A stretch of DNA of 64,000 nucleotides from assembly GCA_023548195.1 (NCBI GenBank), contig JAJHZJ010000252.1:6271184-6335183 (forward strand). The letters run 5' to 3'. Shown here one piece after another: positions 44,341 through 56,564 of this stretch (positions are counted from its first letter, which is position 1; each line of letters opens with the position of its first letter). The DNA is from Bettongia penicillata ogilbyi (taxonomy: Eukaryota > Chordata > Mammalia > Diprotodontia > Potoroidae). The notes beneath the pieces are model-generated. The model made no database searches, had not been told where the DNA came from, and saw nothing but the letters and a program-made list of their open reading frames with translations. The translations under genes and the position numbers were made by a program.

Positions 44341-47300
44341 TGTAAAGGCAAGGACCCCAATACACACAGGGGAGTCTGCTGTATTTGTTCTTAGATCTGC
44401 TTTTCTAAAAGGAAAACAAATTTGAAGGGTCAACAATCACTTTAATCAAGCTCATATATCATTTACTTAGTTCAGGGGAAAAAGTCAGCACCCCGGACTT
44501 CAGAGAAAATACAAAGAAATAATAATCAACAGGGCTTCTGATTATAAGCAGTATATACATCACAGATCAACAGACAGATCCAACTGTCTGACCATATATA
44601 TATAATACCAGAGAGAGGAGTACCAACATCTGGATTTTATTTCTTTTTTATTTTATTTGTTTCAGTGTTCTACAATCACTTCTACATATCTTAGATCTTT
44701 CCCTGCTCTTTCCTCTCCTTCCCCTCTATCGCCCCACTCCCTCCCTGAGACAGCAAACAATTTTATATAGGTTCTACACATATATTACTAATAAATACAT
44801 TTTCACCTTAGTCATGTTGCATAGAAGAATTAAAATGATTAAAATGAATGGGAGAAATCATAAAACAAACCATAACATAATACAAAAGAAAATGATCTGC
44901 ATCATTCTGTGATCAAATTCCATAGCTCTTTGTCTGGCTGTGGAAGGCATTTTGTCTTAAGAGATCACTGGGAATTTTTTAAGTCCTTGCATTGCAATGA
45001 AGTACTAAGTCAACCAGAATAATTCCTTTCACACGCTGGTTGTTGCTGTGTACAAAGTTCTCCTGGTTCTGCTCCTTTCATTTAGCATCAGTTCATATAA
45101 GTCTTTCCAGGCCTCTCTGAAGTCTTCCTGCTCATCATTTCTTATGGCACAATAGTATTTCATTACATTCATATACCATAATTTATTCAGTCATTCCCCA
45201 GTTGATGGACATCCCTTGATTTCCAGTTTTTGACCACCACAAAGAATACTGCTATAAATATTTTTGTACATGTGGAACCTTTTCCCATTTTTATGATCTC
45301 TTTGGGATACAGTTCAAGAAGCGATATTGCTGGGTCAAAGGGTATGCACATTTTGGGCATAGTTCCAAATTGCTCTCCATAATGGTTGGATCAACTCACA
45401 GTTCCACCAACAATGAATTAGTGTTCCACCTCTCCCACATCTTCTCCAACACTTATCATCTTCTGTTTTGTCATGTTAGCCAATCTGATAGGTGTGATGT
45501 GGTACCTCAGAGTTGTTTTGATTTGCATCTCTCTAATCCATAGTGATTTAGAACATTTTTTCATTTGACTGTAATAGCTTTAATTTCTTCCTCTGAAAAC
45601 TGCCTGTTCATGTCCTTTGACCATTTATCAATTGAGGAATGACTTGTATTCTTGTATATTTGACTCGGTTCTCTATATATTTTAGAAATGAAGCCTTTAT
45701 CACAGATGTTAGTTGTAAAAATTCTTTCCCAATTTTCTGCTTCCCTCCTAATCTTAGTTGCATTGGATTTGTTTGTGCAAAACTTTTCAATTTAATGTAA
45801 TAAAAATTATCCATTTTGCACTTCATAATGTTTTCTATCTCTTGTTTAGTCAAAAATTCTTCCCTTCTTCATAAATCTGGTAAATACACTGTTCCTTACT
45901 CCACTAATTTGTTTATAGTATCAATCTTTATACCTAGATCGTGTACCTATTTGGACTTTATTCTTTTGTAAGGTGTGAGGCTTTGGTCTATGCTTAGTTT
46001 CCATCATACTGTTACCCAGTTTTCCCAGAAGTTTTTGTCAAACTGAGTTCTTATCCCAGAAGCTGGGGCCCTTGCGTTTATCAAACAGAAGATTACTATA
46101 TTCATTGACTACTGTGTCTTGAGTATCTAACATATTCCACTGGTCTACCCCTCTGTTTCTTAGCCAGTACCAAGTGGCTTTGTTAATTGCTGCTTTATGA
46201 AACAATTTGAGATCTGGTAGGTTTAGGCCACCTTCCCTAGCATTTCTTTTCATTAGTTCTCTTGATATTCTGGACCTTTTGTTCTTCCACATTAATTTTG
46301 ATATTATTTTTTCTAGCACTAGAAAATAATTACCTGATAGTTTGATTGTTATGGCACTAAATAAGTAAATTAATTTGGGTAGAATTGTCATTTTTATCAC
46401 ATCAACTCGGCCCACGCATGAGCAACTGATGTTTCTCCACTTACTTAGATCTGACTTTATTTGTGTGAAAAGTGTTTTGTAATTGTGTTCATATAGTCCC
46501 TAGGTTTGTTTTGGCAAGTAGACTCCCAAATATTTTATAATGTCTACTATAGCTTTAAATGAGATTTCTCTTTCTATCTCTTGCTGTTGGGCTTTGTTAG
46601 TAATATATAGAAATGCAGAAGATAAGTGTGGGTTTATTTTGTAACCTGCAACTTTGCCAAAGTTGTTAATTACTTCAGGTAGGTTTTTACTTGATTCTCA
46701 GAGATTCTCTAAGTATATCATCATATCCTCAGCAAAGAGTGATGACTTAGTTTCCTCTTTGCCTATTCTAATTCCTTCAATTTCTTCATCTTCTCTAATT
46801 GCTACAGCTAGCATTTCTAGTACCATATTGAATAATGGTGGTGATAATGGACATCCTTGTTTCACCCCTGATCTTATTGGAAATGCATCTAGCATTTTTT
46901 TTTGCTAAATGCATTTGCTGAGGTGGAGTTGCCTGGGACAGCTCTAGTCCTGCACTGGTCCTCTTCAGCCACAGCAAGGGGGTTCCTCCTTAGCTGTTTT
47001 CCAAGCCTCACAGGCTTCAAGACTGTTTGCCCCTTCTACTGATCCCACTGTTCCAGGATTTTTCTGGGAAAATATTTTATGGTTCTTTCAAGGTAAACAA
47101 GGGGAGGGGGAGAGAGCATTTACTGATCACTCCGCCATTTTGACTCCCTGCAGTTTAAGTAGGTAATTTACAGACTTTTAATCTGTAGGCTGATAGTCTC
47201 AGGAGCAGCCACTGGAGATACTTGGGGCTCCATGGCTCTCACTTGCTTCATTCCACTGGACTCCTGTCCTGGGTTGATATACCCAAGATTCTGCAGTGTA

Positions 47301-47823
47301 CCTGCTGCCTCTGACCTCCCAGGACTTCCTGCTCAGCCCTTCTGTGACAGGGACGCATAGGTACAGCCTATGTGCTGTTAGCTGTGTGCTCCTCCAGCCC
47401 TGCAGAACGGATCTTTCCCATCGACCTTCCAGTCTGTCCTGGCTTGTGAATCTGCCGCAGTCTGTCTGCTGTTCGATTCTGCCCCTCCAAAATTTGGTCA
47501 GATTTTCATGTTAGAGGTATCTGAAGGAGTTTGTCTAAGAGCTTAGATGAGGAGTTGCTCTCACTCTGCCATCTTGGCTCTGCCCCAGCATCTGGGTTTT
47601 CAAAGACAAGTGGGGGTTAGGGAGGACTCTTTAGCTGCTACCCAGAATCTCATCTGGCAAAATAAACACTTCCAATGAGTAAGCCTGAAAGTAAAACCTC
47701 ACCTTATATTTATATATGTTTCAGAGCCAGAGGGCATCATAACCCTTGAGAACCAGTGCTTCCTTAGTAAATTAACAAAAGCTACTTGAGGCCAGTTAAT
47801 GGGCAGGGAAGATCTAATTAACA
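44341..47823 (-). mobile_element. Solo LTR, copy 2 of the family, interrupted by an L1
   Basis: The LTR halves are 44341-44637 and 47585-47823. The outer ends read TGTAAAGGCAAGG and AATTAACA, so both strands show TG...CA. Four-base direct repeats TTAC flank it (44337-44340 and 47824-47827), a duplication size known from class I (gamma-like) and some other endogenous retroviruses. It shares the landmarks listed for 24582-25108. No gag, pol or env sequence lies between the halves; the interruption is an L1. Confidence 0.75.
44638..47584 (-). mobile_element. L1 with 5'UTR joined directly to the reverse-transcriptase region
   Basis: On the minus strand it starts at 47584 with 'ggcagagccaagatggcaga' and has about 670 bases of 5'UTR. 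At about 46910 it switches to ORF2 at '[20 protein letters not shown]'. ORF1, the endonuclease and the first part of the polymerase are absent. The catalytic box reads FAED (46725-46736) where an active copy has (Y/F)ADD. The C-terminal frame at 46415-46038 is long and well preserved ('SKLMWKNKRSRISRELMKRN'). The usual L1 3'UTR ends at 44638. The duplication is 'ccaacatctggattt' (44623-44637) and 'ccagcatctgggttt' (47585-47599), placed inside the LTR. Confidence 0.85.
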
Positions 47824-47919
47824 TTACAATGACTAAATTCATGATCTTTTAATTGTCATATCCAATGACCTCTTCTCAATTCTCCTCCTTGTTGAAGTCT
47901 CTAGAGCATATGATTGTTG

Positions 47920-48440
47920 ACAATGTTATCCAACAAGTACTTATTAAATGCCTATTATATTCTGGGCCCTGTGGTAGGCACTGGAGATAAAAAGACAAAA
48001 GACAGAAAGTCCTTGTCCTCAAATATCTTATATCTTATTGGAGGAACCATTGTATGTACAAATAAGGATGTACAAAAGAATACAAAGTAAAATTTTTTCC
48101 AGAGCAGGCACTACCAGCTTAGGTTAGAGGAGGGTAGGGAAGGGAAGAGACATAGGCCTAAAGTAAAGGGTGAGACCCGAGTGGAATTTTGAATGATGCA
48201 AAGGATTCCAAGAAGCAGAAGTAAGGTTGCATAAGATGGCCAGTGCAAATGTTACTGCTGTATGTGGTAAGTAGCATGAAAGTCAGTTTGAACATAAATA
48301 TAATGAATTTGAAAGGTAGGTTGGGACAAGATTGTGAAGGCTTTGAATAGCTAAACAGGAGAGCTTACAGTAGATCTTAGAGCAGCGGGGAGCCACTGGA
48401 GTTTATTGAGTGAGGGGAGTGACATGATCATAACTGCAAT
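47920..48440 (-). mobile_element. L2-type LINE, antisense
   Basis: 'aacaagtacttattaaatgc', 'ctgtggtaggcactggagat', 'gaaagtccttgtcctcaaat', 'gggacaagattgtgaaggct' and 'gcggggagccactggagttt' follow antisense L2 order. Confidence 0.85.
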
Positions 48441-48660
48441 TAGGAAAATCTCTTCAAACATTAACTCATCCTTACAACAACCCTGGAAGAGAGGTTCTGT
48501 TATTGTCTCCATTTTACTTAAGAGAAAACTGAGGTAGACAGTGGTTAAGCGATTTGCCTATGGTCACATAGCTAGTAAGTGTCTGAGTTTGGTTTTGAAC
48601 TCATATTTTTCTGACTTCAAATAGAATGCTCTGTCTACTGCACCATCCAATTGCCTTGCT
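48441..48660 (-). mobile_element. MIR-type CORE-SINE, antisense
   Basis: 'ttaactcatccttacaacaa', 'ccctggaagagaggttctgt', 'agaaaactgaggtagacagt' and 'ggtcacatagctagtaagtg' follow antisense MIR order. Confidence 0.85.
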
Positions 48661-51060
48661 GTGTATCTGTGGTGAGCTTTCATATTTCAGAGACAGTACT
48701 TTTACTCCTTTAATTAAGACAGCATTTGAATTGTACTTAGGTCATAAAATAGGTGATCAAGCTGAAGTTTGAGTCTATGAATGGTGTTGGGTCATGTGTG
48801 TTAGACTACTAGCTGGTTGAATATGGTGATCTTATTTCAAGATTTTTATTGTAATTATTATTCGAAAACAACAAAAGTGATCAGTCAATGGATTAATATT
48901 TTTGTTTGAGAGACATTTCAAATCTAAATATACTATGCAATATCCAAATCTACCGTCAGGTCTAAAGTGTGTTTTTATCAAGTGTTTTATCACTACTGGC
49001 AGTGAAGCTATCAACTTGGAATTCAGATGAAGAACTCTTCAGATGAAGAAGGTAAACTTAATGATTCACTTGTCAAGTGTCAGGCTTAGCCTAATGGGAC
49101 ACCAGCAAGGTGGTGATCCCCCATCTGAATGAACTTTTCCCCATCTGACTCAAAGAGATATAAGTAACATTTTTATTTTAATTTATCCATTATTTTGCAA
49201 GAGCATGCCCACATATTTTCAAAATGTGAAATTTCTCTTGAGAATTTTTAAATATGAAAAGTATTCTTAGAATACCTGTGGGGCTCTGAAAGTGACTGAT
49301 GTTTTTCTAGGATTATAACTTGAATATTATTTTCTGCTATTTTATTTATAAATGGGGTAGTAGGAAAAAAAACAGCTACAAAGCAAAGAACTTATTTTAA
49401 TAATGAAAATTTTATTTTAATTTTATTTCATTTTATTTATTTATTTATTTCATTTCATTTCATTTATTTATTTATTTAATTTTATTTCATTTTAATAATG
49501 AAAAAATGTGGTAACAACTGATTAGTCCTGAAATTTTTTTTGCTAGTATTGCATATTAAATAAAAAATTCTCCAAGCTGTGAATTGAAATGGTACAGATT
49601 TCTTCTGAAAAGACAGATTTCTAAGAACCAACAAGGTTAAAATCAAAGAGAGTATATTGATATGTCCTCAAATAAGGGAAGAGATAAAGGACTAACATTA
49701 TGAAGGAAAATTAAATGAAGTGGAAAGAACTGCATGGAAATCATTTTCAAAAGTGGTCAAAAACTATTTTTAGGTAACTACAAAACAAAAAAATTACCAA
49801 GATCCTTAGAGCTTTAAGTTAAGTTATATAATATATTACGCATGATCCAGTTCTTGAATTCGCATTTGGACTTGTTCCTAGAAAACCTAGGCGCTCTCAG
49901 TGATGAGTATTAAGGATGTTTCCATGAATAAATCTGCGTAATTGATGTCCTATTCACTTAACCTTCCAGTCAATTGCCTGACTTTAAGGATGTAGTTGGA
50001 TGAAGAAAACCATTTGCAAAAGCCTGTCTATTCCTTCTGCATATTTTCACCAAGGATACTCTTAATATATGTTTAAGTCATTCTTATAAATATTTTTTAG
50101 CACTTGGTAAATAAAAAAAAGAATAGCAAAAGCATTTCCACAATGGAAAAATGATACTAGTGTAGATATACTGGTATCTAACAAGTGTTGGCTGCTCTGG
50201 AGCAACGTTCCACAGGTGAAATAAAATGTAAAATGAACACTGGGTAAATTTTAATTGCGTGCACAAGCACTATTTTGCTTAACAATATATGAAATTATTA
50301 ACTTTCTGAAAATGGTGACTGATAGACAAAATTGGGAGCCATATTGGAAATGAGGAGAAAAAAAGACTATAAGGTTGGTCTGTTTTAGAGAGGTGAAAGA
50401 AAAAAGAAAGTAACTCTTTGCTGTTGTTGTCCAGTGTTGTTAACATCAAGACTGAAATAAACCAGAGCAATACACTTGCTAAAGGTGTTTGCTACTCCTA
50501 TGGAGGATTTACATCATAGAGGCCAAGTGAAAGAGGCAGTCCCTCCTGTTTATAAATGCCATTGTGATGATTCGCACCAAGCCTTGGAGACTTAGACTTT
50601 TAAAGTTTCTTATATGAGACTACTAATCGCAAAAGAATTTGGCCTAACTATCTGCAGAAGGAAAACTCAGTGGCTGAAAAATGCTTATTGACTGTGATAA
50701 GTTTGGATGAATGACCTGTAGATTGGTCTATTAGTACATTTTTTCTTGGATACCTATTTCAGATGGAAAAGTACTTGGGTTGATAATTGAATAGGAGGAG
50801 GAGAGAAGGCTGGATTGCAGTAGAGGAAATTATACAATACTTTTAAAGATAATAAGCTTCTCCCTGAAATCTTCGAAGACTCATCCTTTCAACATTAATA
50901 TAATGTGCTGAAACAAAATGGCTGGGAGCTGCAGAACATTGCAATCAGAATTATGAATCACTCAAAGAGTAATGAAGAGACACTTGTTAGGTGTAAAGCT
51001 GCAACACATTATGAACAATGAATTGCACTTGGTTCAGTGTAAAATATATCTTCAAAGAGA
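48661..51060. other. 2.4 kb without recognised gene; one A/T simple repeat
   Basis: Only the low-complexity tract at 49405-49500 (TTTA and ATTTC units) stands out. No exon, SINE or transposon was recognised. Confidence 0.4.
49405..49500. repeat. (TTTA)n/(ATTTC)n low-complexity tract
   Basis: TTTA and CATTT units alternate for about 95 bases. The flanks both read 'ttaataatgaaaa', a short direct repeat around the tract. Confidence 0.9.
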
Positions 51061-51064
51061 CTGG

Positions 51065-51600
51065 AAAAGCAATCCTTTCCACCTTCCTAATTAACTCATT
51101 ATCTCACCACAGCTGTTCTTTCAAAGCTTTTCACTCCTCCTCAATTCTCCCATGGCTCCCTCACCCTCACTCTCTTAATTGAGAACCTCGCCTATTTCAC
51201 CGAAGAAATCGAGGCCATTTGCAGACAGCTCCTTTTTCTCCTCTCTTTGACTCATATTACTTAAATGCCTTCTGCTGCAATTTCCTCCTTCGTCTCATCT
51301 CACATGAAACAGTGTCCGTTCTCTTTGTCAAAGCAAATCCCTCTATCTGCAGAAGTGATACCATTCCCCTTTACCCCCACTTTCTCATCTGTAATCTCTC
51401 CCTATCTACTGGCTTCTTTAATGCTATCTACAAACTTGCCCCCCCCATTTTCAAAAATATCTCCCTTGACACCTCCATATCCAGCCTGGATTTTGAGTCC
51501 CAAATCCTTGGGAAAAGCAATGCATCCAAAACCACCAGTTCAGCTTCTAATCTAGGCCTGCATTTCACATTTCCACCAAAAACTGCTGACCAGTTACTAT
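51065..51600 (+). mobile_element. L2-type LINE, sense ORF2 5' part
   Basis: 'cttaattgagaacctcgcct' with 'atttcaccgaagaaatcgag', 'ctcatctcacatgaaacagt', 'tctcatctgtaatctctccc' and 'tatctactggcttctttaat' lie upstream in the same ORF as the block at 13.4 kb. Frame 51219-51614 is a chance remnant of it. Confidence 0.75.
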
Positions 51601-52435
51601 TAATAAGCAGATAGGTACAGAAGCCCTAGAAGTGGCAGCATCCCTCAGACCACATTCCTGTTTCCTGGCTATCCTTCATAGCCATCATCCACAGAATCAA
51701 CTCCTGTGGAGAGAGGGACCAGCCATCTTTCCCAACTGCCCATCAATGCCTGCCACACACAGGTTTCTAGCTGAAGCAGCAAGGTACCCTAAAGGAGCGA
51801 CAGGAGGAAGCATGTGTCAGACAAGTGAAGTTACCAGTACATCTTGATCGCTATCTCTCCTTATACCCTGAGTGATACAGCCCAGGACTCTGAACCTAAG
51901 AAAAGTCTTGCGAACATCCTTGCTTCCAGTCCAGTTCACTCAGACAGGATCCAGGGAAGCAAACCTTGTGGGGATGTAGCCTGGCAACTGCTCCTGCAGG
52001 TGCTATAGCCGTAGCTATCAAAGGCATAGAAAGGAAATTTGTTGTCACTAAAGTTGTTAGTACTCTCAAATAGTTCAACATCAGAAACTGATATAATTTT
52101 CTTAGTGGAAATGATATTAAAGAAGAAATGTTAATGTCTCCTTTGCCACTGTATCCTAAGGATGATGGATGATGGACATTTTCCATTTTTCTTGCAACTG
52201 AATTCCATATATGTTATCTCCTCTATCAGTCCTTGAGACTAGGACTATCATTTTTAAAAATTTATATCTTTAGTGTTTAGCACAATAATTTGTACATCCA
52301 AATGATTAATAATGTTTTAGTCATTCATTCAAAATATTATTTAACAAAAACAGTTCATTGACCCTAGATTAAGAATCCTTGGATTATCTGAATTATTGGA
52401 AGTCATACAATGTCAAAAATCAACATGAAACCTTT
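51601..52435. other. No recognised gene or repeat
   Basis: One frame near 51900-52075 (+) reads 'ATAPAGAIAVAIKGIERKFV' before a stop. It is open for about 55 codons and matches no family I know. Confidence 0.35.
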
Positions 52436-52439
52436 TATA

Positions 52440-52740
52440 TATCTATTTATAATATTCATTGGACATTTGATTTCCAAATTCTCCCCTTCGTTTCTGCCCC
52501 TCCGTGAAGAAGGCAAGCAATGATTTCAATTATACTCAGAAAGTTATCTGAAACCTATTTCCATGTTAGCCATGTTTCAAAAATCCCATCCACAATAAAA
52601 AGAGAAAAACGTAATGAAAGTGAGAAGAGTGTGCTTCAACACGTACTCAGAGTTCATCAGTTCTCTTTTGGGAGCTGGATAGCATTTTTTTTTTATAATG
52701 GAATCGTCTTGGATCATTGTCTTGATTGAGTAGCTAACAA
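52440..52740 (-). mobile_element. Diverged L1/HAL1 3' tail, antisense
   Basis: 'gaagaaggcaagcaatgatt', 'ttccatgttagccatgtttc', 'ggagctggatagcatttt' and 'ggatcattgtcttgattgag' match the antisense L1 tail order. Confidence 0.65.
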
Positions 52741-53290
52741 GTAAGATGAAGCATTTAATACATTTGGTGAATTCTTTGTGGAAGATTGGGATAATGTTTC
52801 AAGACTCATCTGAGATGAGAGGGGATATGGTCTTCACTGATGGAAGGAGTAACTATGGGTGACATATTGGATACTCCATTTAAGTATTGAAGTTTGGAGC
52901 ACCTAATCCTTTCCCTAAAGAACCTCAGTTTCCTCATCTCTGAAATGAAGGGATCATTTGTTCAGGCTCCTCTCAATTCTAAGTCCTATGGCCACCTTAG
53001 CATGTTGCATCTTTACTCAAAGACATATACTATTTCCTTACTAATAAAATATCAAGGCCAAAGTGTACCTTCTCCCTGACTTTTAGGCCTGATCTGGTCC
53101 CATCTTACATGTTTGACCATTATTTCCTTTTATACATGCCTTCTGCTCAAGTTAGACAAATCTCTTCCTGGAACATGGCATACTTATTCCAGCTTCCATG
53201 TCTTTACTCATCTTGTTCTACGCCCCCCACCCCATCTAGAATTCTTTTCCCATTACATCCAAATCCTACCCATCTATCTCAATTCTTACC
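52741..53290 (+). mobile_element. SINE tail followed by a weak L2-like LINE fragment
   Basis: 52915-52990 ('cctcagtttcctcatctctg', then 'gctcctctcaattctaagtc') is a sense SINE 3' half. The interval 53000-53290 has the run of CT-rich, L2/L3-like late ORF sequence ('ttcctggaacatggcatac'). Family is uncertain. Confidence 0.45.
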
Positions 53291-53299
53291 TTAGGGGCA

Positions 53300-53577
53300 T
53301 GAGTGGCAGATAGGTGGTACAGTGGATAGAGTGCTGTACCTAGTGTAGGGAGGATCTGAGGTCAAACCCCATCTCAGGCACTTAGAGGCTCTGTGATCCT
53401 GGACAGAGTCACTTAACCATTGTCTACCTCAATTTCCTTAACTGTAAAATGTGGATCATAAAAGCATTTATTTCCCAGGGTTCTTATAAGGATCAAATGA
53501 GATATTTGTAAAGTACTTTGCAATATATATATACAGTACATACAGCACTGTATCAATGCTGGCTCTTATTGCTTCTC
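53300..53577 (+). mobile_element. Marsupial CORE-SINE (WSINE/MIR-like), full length
   Basis: Head 'gcagataggtggtacagtgg', then 'ctgaggtcaaaccccatctc', 'agtcacttaaccattgtcta', 'ccttaactgtaaaatgtgga', 'tcttataaggatcaaatgag' and the end 'caatgctggctcttattgc'. A short TA repeat sits inside (53524-53535). Confidence 0.85.
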
Positions 53578-54815
53578 CTATGGCACCAACTTCTCAAGCC
53601 CAACAGCTCTCTTCCTTCTCTTTAAAAAAATTACCTATTTAGTTTGATGATGTGAAAGTGAGATGACTTTTTGGAGGCAGGAGAGGTAATCAGGCTTATC
53701 CATCTACTTTCCCCACTATTGGATAGCAAACACTTCCCAAATGGGTGATTTTGTGGTAAACTAGAGGCCCTACCAGATAACTGAAGACAGCATATGCTTG
53801 CTGTCTTCAGATTTGGTGAATGATATTAAATCACAAAGAAGTGGTGAAGCTAAGACAAGGTTACTGGTTGTTTCAGTGCTTTTCCCAACCTTTGGGGTTC
53901 CTGGGTCCTATGCCAACCCCTGCTGTGACCCAGTCTCTGTGAAGTCAAATATGTAGGCCCAACTTACAGAATGCTGTCAGCACAAGGGTCTTTCAGATTC
54001 CTCCCTTGAGTAGAGAAAAAAGTCTCTTCTTTGGCTGCTGTGTCTTATCAGTTTTTCCTGTTTCTAAAATGTGGAGCTTAAGGGTCAGAAGACAAACTCT
54101 GACTTGGCAATCCGGAGGCAGTGAAGACAAAGTACTTATCAGAACATTTAACAAAAATAAGGTGTTACAAGTCACTCAGTACAAAGAGTATCTAATTCCA
54201 CTTATAATATAGGAAATCCCCAAAGTCTCAATTCAGTTTTAAACTTTAATAACTTCTATATTAAAAAAAAAACCAACCAAACTTCAGCTGATGTCTTTGA
54301 AAGATCTATATATGTATATGACTCTATATGTCTATTTTAGCAATTTCACATTGAACAAGTTTTGGCTATGAAGCACATTCTTTGCTAGCATTCTACATCA
54401 AAAAGAACTGTTATAGCATGAGAGAGAGTATTGGGAGGAAGACAGAATAAAAGGTCTTGAGGAAGGCAACAGGAATGAATAAATGTACCTTTTACTTTTG
54501 CAGAAAGTTATATACATGTACACACATAAACTCATGCACATGTTATATTTTTGTCTAAAAGAGATGTCCCTATTCTTATTTTGGGGAAATAAGTAAATAT
54601 TTTTGCAGATATTTGTTTTCTCTTGTAAACAAGTTTTTTTCCCTCATTTCTAAGCAGATTATCTTAAGTTGAGACAGTTTCTCAGAAAGAAGAGATATCA
54701 TTTGTGTCCTTTTAATTATTGCATACCTTTGGTAGGTATCTTATTAAAACTTCATTTTAATTATGTTGTTCACATGCTCCTAAGTTGGCATTTTTTAAAA
54801 GTCCAAAATTCTTAG
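53578..54815. other. No recognised gene or repeat, apart from a hairpin
   Basis: The perfect 12-bp inverted repeat at 53781-53810 is listed separately. Short overlapping frames near 54000-54210 on both strands have no known domain. Confidence 0.4.
53781..53810. repeat. Perfect 12-bp inverted repeat with 6-base loop
   Basis: CTGAAGACAGCA and TGCTGTCTTCAG are exact reverse complements separated by TATGCT. No U-run follows, so it is not a Pol III-type terminator. The stem is too short for a typical microRNA precursor. Confidence 0.9.
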
Positions 54816-54819
54816 CCTG

Positions 54820-55150
54820 AAATTCAAGGTCATGCACAAACAAGGTCATAACACTGTTTACTCTTAAATTTCACTTTTACTCAGCCTGAAGTATTAGTAT
54901 CAGTCAGGCTGGCTTTCTCTTTCTCTCTCAAGTACCTTTTGTTAGTTCTTACCTCCACACCTTTGTTGGTACAATCTCTGTCCTCACCTGGAATGCTATC
55001 TTCTTTCATCTCTATCTATCCTTCAAGACTTGGGTAAAGTTATACCTCTTTTATGAAGTTATATCTTCTTAATTATCCTGCCCAAAGTGATTTCTTTCTC
55101 TGAACTGCTTTAATATTTGTTGTCTAAATAATTCATTTTACTCTTATTAT
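54820..55150 (+). mobile_element. Probable CR1/L2-like LINE 3' fragment
   Basis: 'ttcaaggtcatgcacaaaca', 'tgtcctcacctggaatgcta', 'ctatccttcaagacttgggt' and 'tatgaagttatatcttctta' resemble the C-terminal ORF and 3' end of L2/L3 LINEs, without the usual terminus. Confidence 0.45.
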
Positions 55151-55219
55151 ACAGTAACATATGATTATATGTGGACCACAATATTGTGGTATCTTGAAAG
55201 AAATGTGATACTAAATCAT

Positions 55220-56205
55220 CTTATCTTTTGAAGAACCTGTATGTGGGTCCAGAAGCAGCAGTCAGAACTGAACATGGAACAACTGATTGACTTAAGATTG
55301 GTAAAGGAATATGACAAGGCTGTATACTGTTATTTATTTAAGTTATATGCAGAGTATGTCATTTGAAATGTCAGGTTGGATGAATTAAAAGCTGAAATTA
55401 AGGTTGCTAAGAGAAATATCAACAATCTCAGATATGCAGATGTTACCACTCTGATGGCAGAAAATGAAAAAGAATAAAGAAGCCTCTGGATGAGGAGAAA
55501 GATGAGATATAAAAGCTCTCTTAAAGCTTAACATAAAAAACCCCCAAAACTAAGGTGTTAGCAACTGGTCCCATTATTTCTTGGCAAATAGGAAGAAGAA
55601 TTGGAAACAATGTCAATCTTATGTGCTTGGGGTCAAAGATCCCTGAAGACAATGACTGCAACCATGAAATTAAAAGATGGTTACTCCTTAGAAGGAAAAC
55701 TATGGCAAATCTGGATAGCATACTAAAAAGCACACCATATTGTTCACAAAGGTCCAAACAGTTAAAGCTATGTTTTTTCCAGTAGTAATGTATGGCTTTG
55801 GGAGTTGTATTATAAGAAAAACTGAGCGCTACAGAATTGACACCTTCAAACTATAGCTCTGGTGAAGAATTTTGAGAGTCCCTTGGACAGCAAGGAATGA
55901 AAATCAGTCAATACTTAAAGAAACTAATGCTGACTATTAATTGGAAGGGTAAATATTGAAGCTCAAGCTTAAATATGCTGGTCAAATAAAGAGAAGACAG
56001 GACTTATTAGAAAAGACTCTGATGCTGGGAAAGATAGAAGGCAAAGGGATGGCAGAGGATAAGATAGATAAATAGTGTCACGGGAGCAATGAACATGAGC
56101 TTGGACAGATTTCAGGACATAGTGGATGATAGAAGTGTCAGTTCTGTGGTCAGTGGTGTCATGAAGAGCTGGATACAACTGTATGACTAAACAATAGCAG
56201 ATATG
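55220..56205 (+). mobile_element. RTE/BovB-type LINE relic, polymerase C-terminal part
   Basis: Across frames it reads 'NLRYADVTTLMAENE' (55424-55468), the catalytic block with YADV in place of YADD. Next comes an open stretch at 55555-55785: 'GPIISWQIGRRIGNNVNLMC', 'LGSKIPEDNDCNHEIKR', then 'KTMANLDSILKS'. At 55791 and on, 'YGFGSCIIRKTE' and 'VPWTARNENQSILKE' lie in broken frames. This order is typical of RTE-clade elements such as BovB. Stops and the changed catalytic residue make it inactive. Confidence 0.8.
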
Positions 56206-56264
56206 ATTACTTTTTAGAGTCACAAATTCATAAAATCTTAGAGCTGAATTTCAAATCTTCAAAG

Positions 56265-56360
56265 GAAGCTATGGTGTAGTAGAGAGAATGCTAGATTTCA
56301 AGTACATGTACCTAATCTGCCACGTTGTAGTTGTGTGACTGGGTAAACCATGTAACAGTG
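56265..56360 (+). mobile_element. MIR 5' fragment, sense
   Basis: 'gaagctatggtgtagtagag', 'agaatgctagatttcaag' and 'tagttgtgtgactgggtaaa' follow MIR order. Confidence 0.6.
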
Positions 56361-56564
56361 TTGCACATTTATGTAGTACTTCAATGTCTACAAAGGATTT
56401 TTCAGATAAAAAAAGCATGTCCTCGTAAATGTTTTTTTCCAACAAAGTATTTCTAATCCACACCTCAAAGTCATTCAAGATTCTTTAAGAGATGAATATA
56501 CAAATATAAATATTCTGTTATATAAACACACAATAGAAATAACTTTATTTAATGACCCTCTGAA

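Noticed and set aside
46038..46415. Well-preserved 125-codon minus frame, possible host gene
   Set aside because: It is the C-terminal part of L1 ORF2, continuous with L1 3'UTR and inside a duplication-flanked insert.
51900..52075. Frame ending 'ATAPAGAIAVAIKGIERKFV', looked at as a possible processed pseudogene
   Set aside because: No parent gene was recognised, and there is no poly-A tail or duplication.
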